A DNA stretch of 21,519 nucleotides from JANWZL01 sp041640815. GTDB lineage: Bacteria > Pseudomonadota > Gammaproteobacteria > Burkholderiales > Thiobacillaceae. The translations under genes and the position numbers were made by a program. Every line of letters starts with the position of its first letter. The stretch's first letter is position 1. This document shows positions 7,128-15,167 of this stretch, piece by piece. Under the pieces are notes generated by a model. It searched no databases, was not told the origin of the DNA, and saw only the letters and a program-made list of their open reading frames with translations. The stretch lies in assembly GCA_041640815.1 (NCBI GenBank), contig JBEPZO010000036.1, positions 1 to 21,519 of the forward strand. Direction: 5' to 3'.

Positions 7128-7570
7128 GCCTCAATCAGGGCCCGCACACTCGCCGCATCCGGCGCGCGGCGCAGCCGCTCCCGGAAACTGGCATCGCTCA
7201 ACATCTGCGCCAGCTCGCCAAGGATTTGCAGGTGCAAGTCGGTGGCCGTCTCGGGCGCAAGCAGGATGAACACCAAATCCACCGGCAGATTGTCAGGGGC
7301 ATCGAAATCGATCGGTGCCTTCAAACGCAAGCAGGCACAGGCCGTATCTTTAAGCCCTTTGATGCGGCCATGTGGGATGGCGATGCCATACCCCAAGGCC
7401 GTGGAACCAAGCCGCTCGCGTGAGAATAGGCTGTCAAAAACCTCGGTCGCCGAAACCCCATTGTGGTCTTGGAATAGCTGACCTGCCAGTTCGAATAATC
7501 GCTTCTTACTGGAAGCATCTACATCGACCAGTACATTGTCTGGTCGTATGAGCGGTGCGATTAGGTTCAT
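7115..7570 (-). CDS. ptsN: Nitrogen-PTS enzyme IIA (PtsN)
   Basis: PtsN is the terminal phosphoacceptor of the nitrogen PTS, a cytoplasmic regulator of potassium, nitrogen and envelope functions rather than a sugar transporter. The 151-residue protein has the usual length for EIIA-Ntr. It contains the phosphorylatable histidine H67 in GIAIPHGRI and the LVFILLAPE strand. It lies 30 bp after hpf and overlaps hprK, in the standard rpoN-hpf-ptsN order of proteobacteria. The ribosome site ahead of the ATG at 7570 is weak, which may indicate coupling to hpf translation. Confidence 0.96.
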   Translation of the reverse strand: MNLIAPLIRPDNVLVDVDASSKKRLFELAGQLFQDHNGVSATEVFDSLFSRERLGSTALGYGIAIPHGRIKGLKDTACACLRLKAPIDFDAPDNLPVDLVFILLAPETATDLHLQILGELAQMLSDASFRERLRRAPDAASVRALIEAWTP

Positions 7571-7600
7571 GTTATTGTTTGCCCACGCTTGGGGCTACCG

Positions 7601-7936
7601 CTAATCGAGTTGTTCTAGGCCCTGGCGCTTGAGGCCTCCTGTTTCGCGGTGTACATCGTTGATCTTTTGCTTGTGTTTGAGGATTTGGCGATCCAACTTG
7701 TCTACCAGCGCGTCGATAGCAGCATACATATCACCATCTACGTGTTCGACGTAGATGTCCTTGCCGGGAAGATGCACATTGACTTCGGCTTTCTGGCGCA
7801 ACTTTTCTACCGACAACACAACGGTCACATCGATGACGTGATCGAAGTGTCGCATTACCCGCGCCAGTTTCTCCTCGATATAACCGCGTATTGCCGGCGT
7901 GACTTCCAGATGATGTCCAGTGATTGTCAGATTCAT
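7601..7936 (-). CDS. hpf: Ribosome hibernation-promoting factor, short form
   Basis: This 111-residue protein is of the short HPF/YfiA type, which binds the 30S decoding region and promotes inactive 100S ribosome dimers in stationary phase. It shows the family start MNLTITGHHLEVTPAIR, the EVNVHLPGKDIYVE strands and the DMYAAIDALVDKLDRQI helix. The C-terminal dimerisation domain of long HPF is absent, as expected in this clade. A strong ribosome site (AAAGGAG) lies 6 bases before the ATG. It is 21 bp downstream of rpoN, the classical neighbour, and a 12-bp palindrome spans the rpoN stop just upstream. Confidence 0.95.
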   Translation of the reverse strand: MNLTITGHHLEVTPAIRGYIEEKLARVMRHFDHVIDVTVVLSVEKLRQKAEVNVHLPGKDIYVEHVDGDMYAAIDALVDKLDRQILKHKQKINDVHRETGGLKRQGLEQLD

Positions 7937-7957
7937 ATCATTCTCCTTTAAACGCGT

Positions 7958-9361
7958 TTAGATGGACTTGCGTTGATTCGCCGGCGAGATGTGCATGATC
8001 TCGCGGTATTTTGCGACCGTTCGCCGGGCGACGACAAACCCTTGCTGTTTCAGCATTTCCGAGATGGCACTATCGGATAGTGGAGAGCGAGGATCCTCCG
8101 CCTCGATGATCCTGCGGATGAGCGCCTTGATCGCCGTACTCGATGCTGCCCCGCCCGCATCCGTGGCAAGCGCGCTGCCAAAAAAGTATTTGAACTCGTA
8201 AATGCCGCGCGGCGTCATCATGTATTTTTGAGTAGTGACGCGCGAAATCGTCGACTCATGCAAGCCGAGGGCCTCCCCGATCTCGCGCAGAGTGAGGGGG
8301 CGCATGGCGACCTCGCCATACTCTAGGAAATGTCGCTGGTGGTCGACTATGGCGCGCGCTACACGCAAGATTGTTTCAAAACGCTTTTGTACATTTTGGA
8401 TCAGCCAGCGTGCCTCTTGTAACTGACTCGTGAGGCTTGCACTACCTTCGCGGTGTTGGCGTAGAATACCGGCATACATCTCATTGATGCGTAGCCGAGG
8501 CATGACAGCTGGGTTGATGCGAACCACCCACTCACCCTCAACCTTTTTGACAATAACATCCGGTACGATATAAACGGTTTCGCCCCGAGCGTAGGAAGCG
8601 CCTGGCCGCGGATTAAGGGATGTAATAAGCTGGCGAACAGCTATGAAGTCCTTATCCTCACGGATATCCAAAAGCCTTTTCAGCTTGCCGTATTCGCGTT
8701 CCGCAAGCAGGTCGAGATGATCGCGTACCACGCGCTTGGCCGCCTCACGGAAAGGAGTGTCGGTAGGCAGCGCGTCGAGCTGCAGCAGGAGACACTCACG
8801 CAGATCGCGGGCACCCACCCCGACAGGATCAAAACTCTGCAATAGTTTCAATGCGGCTGCGAGCTCCTGGAGGTCGAGCTCGAACTGCGCCGGCAGCATC
8901 TCCGCCAGCTCCTCCAGGCTCATTGTAAGATAGCCATCCTCGTCCAGCGCCTCGATGAGGAGCGTTACCAGCCGACGATCTCGCTCGGGCATAGGGGTGA
9001 GCGAGAGCTGGTTGAGCAAGTGTTGGCGCAGGCTCATGCTCGCCAGATCGGTCTGCTGGAACTGTCGCTCTTCATCGTCGGCGGCAGGGGTGGAGCCATA
9101 GCTGCGATCGCCCCACGCCATCTCCGTGTAGATCTCCTCGCCATCCAGCGCACCTCTAACCCCTGATTGGGATTCCGTCCACAACTCGCTATCCACCCCA
9201 TCGTCGGTGTCAAGGCGCTCCAGCAATGGATTATCCTGAAGAATCCTGGTGATCTCATGCTCGAGCTCCAGGCTCGACAGTTGGAGCAAGAAAAGGGATT
9301 GCTGCTGTTGTGGGGTGAGCGTGAGCTGCTGATGCAGGTTAAGCTGTAAGCTTTGCTTCAT
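7958..9361 (-). CDS. rpoN: RNA polymerase sigma-54 factor
   Basis: RpoN directs RNA polymerase to -24/-12 promoters that need an enhancer-binding ATPase. The 467-residue protein has the Gln/Leu-rich activator-interacting region at its N-terminus (LTLTPQQQQSLFLLQ) and an acidic linker rich in Asp and Glu at about 55-105. The core-binding region follows, then the helix-turn-helix (LGLHESTISRVT) and the RpoN box ARRTVAKYRE at about 445-454. The ATG at 9361 aligns with the usual MKQSLQL start. A GTG four codons upstream at 9373, with GAGGG about 11 bases before it, is a possible alternative. Sigma-54 next to hpf, ptsN, hprK and rapZ is the conserved regulatory block. Confidence 0.97.
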   Translation of the reverse strand: MKQSLQLNLHQQLTLTPQQQQSLFLLQLSSLELEHEITRILQDNPLLERLDTDDGVDSELWTESQSGVRGALDGEEIYTEMAWGDRSYGSTPAADDEERQFQQTDLASMSLRQHLLNQLSLTPMPERDRRLVTLLIEALDEDGYLTMSLEELAEMLPAQFELDLQELAAALKLLQSFDPVGVGARDLRECLLLQLDALPTDTPFREAAKRVVRDHLDLLAEREYGKLKRLLDIREDKDFIAVRQLITSLNPRPGASYARGETVYIVPDVIVKKVEGEWVVRINPAVMPRLRINEMYAGILRQHREGSASLTSQLQEARWLIQNVQKRFETILRVARAIVDHQRHFLEYGEVAMRPLTLREIGEALGLHESTISRVTTQKYMMTPRGIYEFKYFFGSALATDAGGAASSTAIKALIRRIIEAEDPRSPLSDSAISEMLKQQGFVVARRTVAKYREIMHISPANQRKSI

Positions 9362-9373
9362 GGGCACAAGCAC

Positions 9374-9582
9374 GGAAAATCAAGCCCTCAGTGTAGAGGC
9401 AGCGTAACTTGTCCATAGCATGGGGATTGCTGCACGCTGTGAGTTCTAGGTCAGAAATCGGACACAAGCAATTGGATAAGGCCAATGTTAGGCCAAAAGC
9501 TGCGCTCCATCGGTTTCCTGCTCAGGACTTCTTCTCCGCCCACGGACTTCTTCAGTGCATCCAAGCGAGTGGCTAGCGCCGG
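9374..9582. other. Intergenic region between lptB and rpoN, no confident element
   Basis: This is the largest gene-free gap in the left 13 kb (209 bp). It holds no clear near-consensus promoter or terminator on either strand; only a weak -35/-10-like pair (TTGCTT, 17 bp, TAGAAC) is visible ahead of rpoN. A 10-base direct repeat (GGACTTCTTC) occurs twice at about 9523-9553. The lptB reading frame stays open for 43 codons after its stop, to 9451. An rpoN promoter may lie here but I cannot place it. Confidence 0.4.
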
Positions 9583-10305
9583 CTACAGGCGGAAATGCTC
9601 CCCAAGATAGACCTTGCGCACGCGCTCATTATAAACGATCTCCTCGGCGCCCCCGGCCGCGAGCACCGATCCCTCGTTGATGATATAGGCCCGATCGCAG
9701 ATGCCCAGCGTCTCACGCACGTTGTGGTCGGTGATCAGCACGCCGATGTCGCGTTCCACCAGGAAACGCACGAGCTTTTGGATATCCATGACCGATATCG
9801 GGTCGATGCCGGCAAAAGGCTCATCAAGCAGGACGAAACGCGGTTGCAGGGCGAGCGCGCGCGCGATCTCCACGCGCCGACGCTCACCGCCGGACAGGCT
9901 CACCGCCGCCGCTGAACGCAGATGAGCGATGTGCAGGTCATTGAGCAGGTATTGGAGATGCTCCTCGAGCTCAGCCCCCTTGAGTCCGCGCAGCTGCAAC
10001 ACGGCGGCGATGTTCTCGGCCACGTTGAGCTTGCGGAAAATCGACGGCTCTTGCGGCAGATAGCATAGCCCCCGCCGCGCCCGGCGATAGACGGGATCAT
10101 GGGTGATGTCCTCGCCGTCGAGCAGGATGCGACCGCTGTCCGGACGCACGAGCCCCACCAGCATGTAGAAGCAGGTGGTCTTGCCGGCGCCATTCGGTCC
10201 GAGTAGCCCCACCACCTCGCCGCTGTCCACCCGCAGGGAGACGTCGTTCACGACCTGCCGTGAACGGTAACGCTTGCGCAGTTCAACCGCCTGAAGTGTC
10301 GTCAT
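9583..10305 (-). CDS. lptB: LPS export ABC transporter ATP-binding protein LptB
   Basis: LptB is the cytoplasmic ATPase of the LptB2FGC complex that extracts lipopolysaccharide from the inner membrane. The 240-residue protein has Walker A GPNGAGKT (36-43), Q-loop Q85 in YLPQEPSIFRKL, signature LSGGE (137-141), Walker B with D161/E162 and switch histidine H194. The segments LPQEPSIFRKL and FAGIDPISV are characteristic of LptB as opposed to other ABC ATPases. It overlaps lptA by 4 bp (ATGA), so the two are translationally coupled, and rpoN lies 221 bp downstream, the usual order. LptF and LptG are not in the window. Confidence 0.97.
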   Translation of the reverse strand: MTTLQAVELRKRYRSRQVVNDVSLRVDSGEVVGLLGPNGAGKTTCFYMLVGLVRPDSGRILLDGEDITHDPVYRRARRGLCYLPQEPSIFRKLNVAENIAAVLQLRGLKGAELEEHLQYLLNDLHIAHLRSAAAVSLSGGERRRVEIARALALQPRFVLLDEPFAGIDPISVMDIQKLVRFLVERDIGVLITDHNVRETLGICDRAYIINEGSVLAAGGAEEIVYNERVRKVYLGEHFRL

Positions 10306-10880
10306 GGCCCGGTAGCGGGCAGGGGGGCCAGGTTGCGCTTGTCGTCACCGGCTTCACGCGCTGAGCGCTCCGCTGCCCTGTCTTTGGCGGGCATGATCAC
10401 GGCACGCACCCGCCCTGGCTTTTGGCCCGCGCCGCTGGCTTGGTAGAGCTCGCTGCGGGCGTCATAGGTGATGAGGTCGCCGCGCAATTCTTCCTCGCCC
10501 TTCTTGAGCCAGGCCTCGCCGATCAGGCGGAGCTGCTCCTTGCGGGCATCGTATTCGACGCGATTTGCCCAGGCCTCCACCCAATCCCTGCCGCCATCCA
10601 GGCGCTGCCGGAAGTGCACCGGCTTACCCACGGCAGCGCCGTTGAAAAAACCCTCTGCATCCTGGCGCACCTCGATGCGATCGGCCTGCACGCGCAGCGT
10701 GCCTTGGGTCAGGATCACCTTGCCCTCATAGACCGCCAGCCGCTGCTGGTCGTCCATGCGCACGGTATCGGCCTCGATGTGCACCGGCTTGTCGCGATCG
10801 GCGCGCTCGGCCAGCACCGGCGTGGCAAGCCAAAGCCAGCCGGCGGCCATGAAGACGAAAAGACGCTCAACGCGGTTCAT
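10302..10880 (-). CDS. lptA: LPS transport periplasmic protein LptA
   Basis: LptA oligomerises into the periplasmic bridge that carries LPS from LptC to LptD. The 192-residue precursor has a signal peptide of about 24 residues ending PVLA, followed by the OstA-type beta-jellyroll with the repeats HIEADTVRMDD, AVYEGKVILTQGTLRVQADRIEV and VEYDARKEQLRLIGEA. The C-terminal tail is charged and probably unstructured. The gene overlaps lptC by 14 bp and lptB by 4 bp, consistent with stoichiometric production of the Lpt bridge. Confidence 0.94.
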   Translation of the reverse strand: MNRVERLFVFMAAGWLWLATPVLAERADRDKPVHIEADTVRMDDQQRLAVYEGKVILTQGTLRVQADRIEVRQDAEGFFNGAAVGKPVHFRQRLDGGRDWVEAWANRVEYDARKEQLRLIGEAWLKKGEEELRGDLITYDARSELYQASGAGQKPGRVRAVIMPAKDRAAERSAREAGDDKRNLAPLPATGP

Positions 10881-11436
10881 AGATGCCCTTCACGTGACCC
10901 ACGAGCTCGAGTGTGCGCGCCCTGCCATCGAGCACCAGTCGATCGGCGCGCATGAAGGATCGCCCCTGACGCACCTCGACCGGTCGATGCGTGCGCATCA
11001 CCTCGGCCTCTGGTGTGATCTGCAGATAGTCCGTGGTCAAGACGAGCTCCGGTGTGGACGGCGTGGCGGCTCTGGTCAGCCGCACGCCGCCGAGTAAATG
11101 GACGTGGTCGCCGTTGCTCGAGACGAAACCGCGTTGCGCCTCGGCGCTGATCGTCGCTGAGGTGGGAGAGCGGTGCTGAAAGCGTGGGGCAGTCAGCTCC
11201 GTCGTCTCATCATCGGCATAGTAGAGCAGGCGCTCCGCCGACAGGGTATAGCGCGGCGCACCGCCCTGATCGAAGGCGGTGGCGACCAGGCGGTCGACGA
11301 TCAGCTCCGGGTCGTGACGGAAGGCGGCGTCATCGCTGGGCAGTGGCTGGCTGGCCAAATGGTTGAGCCAGTAGGCCACGCCTGCCATCACGGCGGCGAT
11401 GCCCATCGGTAGCCAAGAGGCAGGCGCAACGCTCAT
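10867..11436 (-). CDS. lptC: LPS export system protein LptC
   Basis: LptC is a bitopic inner-membrane protein whose periplasmic beta-jellyroll passes LPS from LptBFG to LptA. The 189-residue product has a single N-terminal transmembrane helix (about residues 9-25) and then a beta-rich domain with RYTLSAERLLYYADD, AEAQRGFVSSNGD and TDYLQITPEAEVMRTHRPVEV repeats. The ATG at 11436 overlaps the kdsC stop as ATGA, which is why it is preferred over an in-frame ATG ten codons upstream at 11466. Sequence conservation in this family is low; position between kdsC and lptA supports the call. Confidence 0.93.
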   Translation of the reverse strand: MSVAPASWLPMGIAAVMAGVAYWLNHLASQPLPSDDAAFRHDPELIVDRLVATAFDQGGAPRYTLSAERLLYYADDETTELTAPRFQHRSPTSATISAEAQRGFVSSNGDHVHLLGGVRLTRAATPSTPELVLTTDYLQITPEAEVMRTHRPVEVRQGRSFMRADRLVLDGRARTLELVGHVKGIYEPR

Positions 11437-11963
11437 CGGTTGTATCGTGCCAGTTGCGCTTCCCATGTGCCCTGGGCGCGCATGATCAGCTCACACGCTT
11501 CACGCGCCGCGCCGCGCCCGGCTGGGGCGCGTGTGACGTAATGCACCTGGCTCAAGACCTCCGCCGGGGCGCTGGGCACCGTAATCGCCAGGCCGCAGCG
11601 CCTGAGCACCGGTAGATCGACGATGTCGTCCCCCATGTAAGCGGTCTGTTCGGGCTTCAGCCCAGTCTCTTCGAGCAAGGTCTGGTAGGGCAGCAGCTTG
11701 TCCTCCGCCCCCTGGTAGATGCGGGAGATGTTCAGATTCTTGGCGCGATGCAGCACGACCTGAGAGGTGCGGCCGGTGATGATGGCCGCCTCCACCCCAC
11801 TTTGCCGCAGCATCTTGATGCCATGTCCATCGAGGGAATTGAACGCCTTGTACTCCTGGCCATCGTCGCCATAGAACAGGCTGCCATCGGTGAGCACGCC
11901 ATCGACGTCGAAGATGATGAGCCTGACCGCTGCCGCCCTTGCGTAGAGTTGTTTGAGTTCCAT
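11433..11963 (-). CDS. kdsC: 3-deoxy-D-manno-octulosonate 8-phosphate phosphatase
   Basis: KdsC removes the phosphate from Kdo-8-phosphate, giving free Kdo for LPS inner-core synthesis. The 176-residue protein is a minimal C0-type HAD phosphatase, tetrameric in this family. It has the nucleophile and acid D19 and D21 in FDVDGVLTDG, the motif II region ITGR (62-65), K89 and the motif III acids D112/D113 in YMGDDIVDLP. The length is usual. It follows kdsD by 29 bp and overlaps lptC, so synthesis and export of LPS are cotranscribed. Confidence 0.97.
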   Translation of the reverse strand: MELKQLYARAAAVRLIIFDVDGVLTDGSLFYGDDGQEYKAFNSLDGHGIKMLRQSGVEAAIITGRTSQVVLHRAKNLNISRIYQGAEDKLLPYQTLLEETGLKPEQTAYMGDDIVDLPVLRRCGLAITVPSAPAEVLSQVHYVTRAPAGRGAAREACELIMRAQGTWEAQLARYNR

Positions 11964-11992
11964 CGTTTGCGTCCGCTAAAGAGGCCGGCTGC

Positions 11993-12979
11993 CTAGACCA
12001 CACCAGCCCTGAGCAGGTCATGCATGTTCAAGGCCCCGGTGAGCCGTCCTTCGGCATCGACCGTGAGCAGGCCATTGACCTTGGCCTCCTGCATCAGCCT
12101 AACCGCCTCGACCGCCAGGACGTTTTCGTCAATGGTACGCGGCGTGCGCGTCATGACCTCGCGGATCGACAGGGCGCGCACATCGACGTCACGGTCGAGC
12201 AGCCGGCGCAGGTCACCGTCGGTGAAGATGCCGGTGAGCCGCCCCTCGGCATCGACCACCGCCGTCATCCCTAACCCCTTTCGCGTCATCTCCAGCAAGG
12301 CCTCCTTCAGGCTCGCCTTCTCGTTCACCACCGGCAGCGCCTCGCCCTTGTGCGTGAGGTCGCGCACATGCACCAGCAGGCGGCGCCCCAAGCTACCGCC
12401 GGGGTGGGTGCGGGCAAAGTCCTCGGCGGTGAAGCCGCGGGCGAAGAGGGTCGCCACGGCCAAGGCATCCCCCAGCGCCAAGGCCGCGGTGGTGCTGGCA
12501 GTGGGGGCCAGGTTGTGCGGACAGGCCTCCTGCGCCACGCCGGCGTTGAGGTGGATGTCCGCTGCACGCGCCAGGGTGGACTGGGGGTTGCCGGTCATGG
12601 CGATGAGCCGCGCCCCCTTGCGCTTGATCGGCGTCAGGATGGAGACCAGCTCGGGGCTCTCTCCGGAGTTGGACAGCGCCAGCACGACATCTTCTGCCGT
12701 GATCATGCCCAGGTCGCCATGGCTTGCCTCGGCCGGATGCACGAAGAAGGCCGGTGTGCCTGTGCTGGCCAGGGTGGCGGCGATCTTGCGCGCGATGTGA
12801 CCCGATTTACCCATGCCCGTGACCACCACTCGCCCCTTGCAGTTCAAGCAGGCATCGACGGCATGCAGGAAGGCGGCATCGATGCGTTCTATCAGCGCCC
12901 GCACGGCATCCGCCTCGATGGCGAGCGTGCGGCGGCCCAGCTCGAGGATGGAGGAAGCGTCGATACCGCGGGATGTCAT
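11993..12979 (-). CDS. kdsD: Arabinose-5-phosphate isomerase
   Basis: KdsD converts ribulose-5-phosphate to arabinose-5-phosphate, the first committed step to Kdo. The 328-residue protein has an N-terminal SIS sugar-isomerase domain (about 35-180) with TGMGKSGHIARK, HPAEASHGDLGM and ALSNSGES blocks. Two C-terminal CBS domains follow (about 205-265 and 275-328). This domain order and length are those of KdsD and related GutQ-type isomerases; the kdsC-lptC context decides for KdsD. It opens the long minus-strand run and is divergent from the CPA2 antiporter. A TATACT hexamer lies only 12 bases before the ATG, suggesting a very short leader. Confidence 0.96.
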   Translation of the reverse strand: MTSRGIDASSILELGRRTLAIEADAVRALIERIDAAFLHAVDACLNCKGRVVVTGMGKSGHIARKIAATLASTGTPAFFVHPAEASHGDLGMITAEDVVLALSNSGESPELVSILTPIKRKGARLIAMTGNPQSTLARAADIHLNAGVAQEACPHNLAPTASTTAALALGDALAVATLFARGFTAEDFARTHPGGSLGRRLLVHVRDLTHKGEALPVVNEKASLKEALLEMTRKGLGMTAVVDAEGRLTGIFTDGDLRRLLDRDVDVRALSIREVMTRTPRTIDENVLAVEAVRLMQEAKVNGLLTVDAEGRLTGALNMHDLLRAGVV

Positions 12980-12990
12980 AATGGTGGCAA

Positions 12991-12996
12991 AGTATA
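12991..12996 (-). promoter_or_regulatory. Possible -10 element for kdsD
   Basis: The minus strand has TATACT, five of six to the sigma-70 -10 consensus, ending 11 bases before the kdsD start codon. No good -35 hexamer lies 16-18 bp upstream. If used, transcription would begin about 5 bases before the ATG. Confidence 0.35.
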
Positions 12997-13095
12997 GCCG
13001 TTTTCATCGCCTCCGGTCGTGCCTGCCCACATGCGTGCGGCTGCACGTCGAGCGCGGGCAGAGCGGCAACCCGAGATCAAGCCCTGCGAGCACAC

Positions 13096-15057
13096 ATGCC
13101 CACTACGCTGGAACTCGTCCTCCTTTTGCTCGGCACGGCCGTGCTGGCAGTATCGCTTTTCCGGCGGTTGGGTCTGCCGCACATCTTGGCCTACATCCTC
13201 ATCGGGGCGGCCCTCGGCCTGGTGCTACCCTCGCCTGAGGAAGACTCCCCCGCCCGGCACCTGGCTGAATTCGGCGTCGTCTTCCTGATGTTCTCCATCG
13301 GCCTAGAGTTTTCGCTCGCCAAGCTGAGGACGATGCGTACCGAGGTATTCGGTCTGGGCGCCTTGCAAGTCGTCCTCACCACCTTGGCCTTCACCGCCAT
13401 CGGCTTGATGGTGGGCCTGTCGCTGGAGTCGGGGGTGGCGGTGGGGGCCATCCTCGCCTTGTCCTCCACCGCCATCGTCAGCAAGCTCTTGGCCGAACGC
13501 AACGAACTCAATAGCGACCACGGCCGGCCCGTCATCGCCGTGCTGCTGTTCCAGGACCTGGCCGTGGCGCCCTTGGTGATCTTCATCCCTGCCCTCGCTG
13601 CCAGCCAAGACCTTACCGTGGCCCTGCTCTGGGCCAGCGTCAAGGCGGCCATCGCGCTCGCTGTCATTTTGATCATCGGCCAGCGGGTGATGCGCCCGTG
13701 GTTTCACCTGATCGCCCAGGCCAAGTCGAGCGAGCTGTTCATGCTCAACGTCCTGCTCATCACCTTGGGCCTTGCCTATGCCACCGACCGGGCTGGCTTA
13801 TCGCTCGCGCTGGGGGCATTCCTCGCCGGCGTCCTGATCGCCGAGACCGAGTACCGCTACCAGGTGGAGAGCGACATCCGGCCCTTCCGGGATGTGCTCA
13901 TGGGGCTATTCTTCGTCTCCATCGGCCTGTTGCTGGACCTCAAGGTGCTCGTTGCGCACTGGCTAGAGGTGATGGCAGCCGTCCTCCTGCTGGTGGGGGT
14001 CAAGTTGCTGCTGGTCACGGGCATTGCCCGCCTGTTCAACATGGGCTGGGCCAGCGCGTTGCGTACCGGCCTTGCGTTGGCCCAGGCCGGTGAATTCGGC
14101 TTCGTCCTGCTGTCGGTGGCGGGCCGCCATGGACTATTGGAAACGGCGACGCAGCAGTACCTGCTGGCGGCCATGATCCTGTCCATGGTGGCGGCGCCGG
14201 GCCTGATCCATTACGCCCCGCGCCTGGCCCGTCGCCTGGATGAGCGCGAATGGAGCCAACGCGCGGTCGGCATCCACGAGATCGCCGCCCGCACCTTTGG
14301 CATTCATGACCATGTCATTCTCTGTGGCTACGGCCGCACAGGGCAGAGCGTCGCCCGCCTGCTGGAAGCGGAAGACGTCCCCTTCATCGCCCTGGATCAT
14401 GACCCCAAGCGGGTGCAAGCCGCCGCGGCCGCTGGTGAAAACGTCGTGTTCGGCGAATCGACCCGCAGCGAGGTGTTGCTGGCGGCGGGACTGCGTCGGG
14501 CGAAGGCAGTGGTGATCACCTTCGCTCATACTGCCGAGGCCTTGCACACGCTCGCCGCTATTCAGCAGCTCAAGCCAGAGCTGCGGGTCATCGTGCGCAC
14601 CGTCGATGATACCGATCTGGAGCGGTTGCGCGCCGCCGGGGCCACCGAGGTCGTGCCGGAGGTGATGGAAGGGGCGCTGATGCTCGGCTCGCAAACCCTC
14701 CTCATGGCCGGCATCCCCCTCTCCCGCGTGCTCAGGCGCATCCGGCAGACCAGAGAGGTGCGCTATGCGACCATGCGCGGCTTCTTCCCGGGGCTCACCG
14801 ATGCGGCCACAGAAGACGAGGCCGCTCAGGAACGGCTGCTCAGCCTGAAGCTAGACGCACGCCATCCGGCGGTGGGCCACACGCTGGCCGAGATGGACCT
14901 CGCCAGCCTCGGTGTGAGCGTGGTGGCGGTCAGACGGCGGGGGATACGCGGTACAGAGCCCGATCCCACGACGCGGCTGATGCGCGACGACGTCTTGGTG
15001 TTGCGCGGCACGCCCGAGGCGCTGTCGGCGGCGCAGATGCGGCTGGAGGGCGGGTAA
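13096..15057 (+). CDS. CPA2-family monovalent cation:proton antiporter with RCK domains (KefB/YbaL-like)
   Basis: This 653-residue inner-membrane protein couples potassium or other cation efflux to proton movement, with control by cytoplasmic nucleotide-binding domains. Roughly twelve hydrophobic helices fill residues 1-385. They include GVVFLMFSIGLEFSL, the ILALSSTAIVSKLL helix, the LLFQDLAVAPLV helix with its conserved QD, and GAFLAGVLIAETEYR. A TrkA-N/RCK_N domain follows at about 405-520 with the dinucleotide loop CGYGRTG (410-416), and an RCK_C-like domain occupies about 565-650. It could be glutathione-gated like KefB/KefC or nucleotide-gated like YbaL; the sequence does not decide. It is divergent from kdsD, 116 bp apart, and has only a weak ribosome site. 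Confidence 0.9.
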   Translation: MPTTLELVLLLLGTAVLAVSLFRRLGLPHILAYILIGAALGLVLPSPEEDSPARHLAEFGVVFLMFSIGLEFSLAKLRTMRTEVFGLGALQVVLTTLAFTAIGLMVGLSLESGVAVGAILALSSTAIVSKLLAERNELNSDHGRPVIAVLLFQDLAVAPLVIFIPALAASQDLTVALLWASVKAAIALAVILIIGQRVMRPWFHLIAQAKSSELFMLNVLLITLGLAYATDRAGLSLALGAFLAGVLIAETEYRYQVESDIRPFRDVLMGLFFVSIGLLLDLKVLVAHWLEVMAAVLLLVGVKLLLVTGIARLFNMGWASALRTGLALAQAGEFGFVLLSVAGRHGLLETATQQYLLAAMILSMVAAPGLIHYAPRLARRLDEREWSQRAVGIHEIAARTFGIHDHVILCGYGRTGQSVARLLEAEDVPFIALDHDPKRVQAAAAAGENVVFGESTRSEVLLAAGLRRAKAVVITFAHTAEALHTLAAIQQLKPELRVIVRTVDDTDLERLRAAGATEVVPEVMEGALMLGSQTLLMAGIPLSRVLRRIRQTREVRYATMRGFFPGLTDAATEDEAAQERLLSLKLDARHPAVGHTLAEMDLASLGVSVVAVRRRGIRGTEPDPTTRLMRDDVLVLRGTPEALSAAQMRLEGG

Positions 15058-15167
15058 GCTGGGAAACGGATAGGCTTCTAGGCCGAGCGTAACCCTCGGT
15101 GGCGAGCATCGATCGTGGTCTTCGTTAACCGCAAGACATCACCAACGCCCCTGACCAGCAAAAGGTC

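Noticed and set aside
12024..12997. Two long plus-strand open frames (258 and 215 residues) opposite kdsD
   Set aside because: kdsD is complete and well conserved on the minus strand; the opposite frames are Ser/Arg- or Gly-rich shadows.
15058..15167. Possible bidirectional terminator between the antiporter and pdxJ
   Set aside because: Only a weak 5-bp CCGAG/CTCGG pairing without a T-tract is visible.
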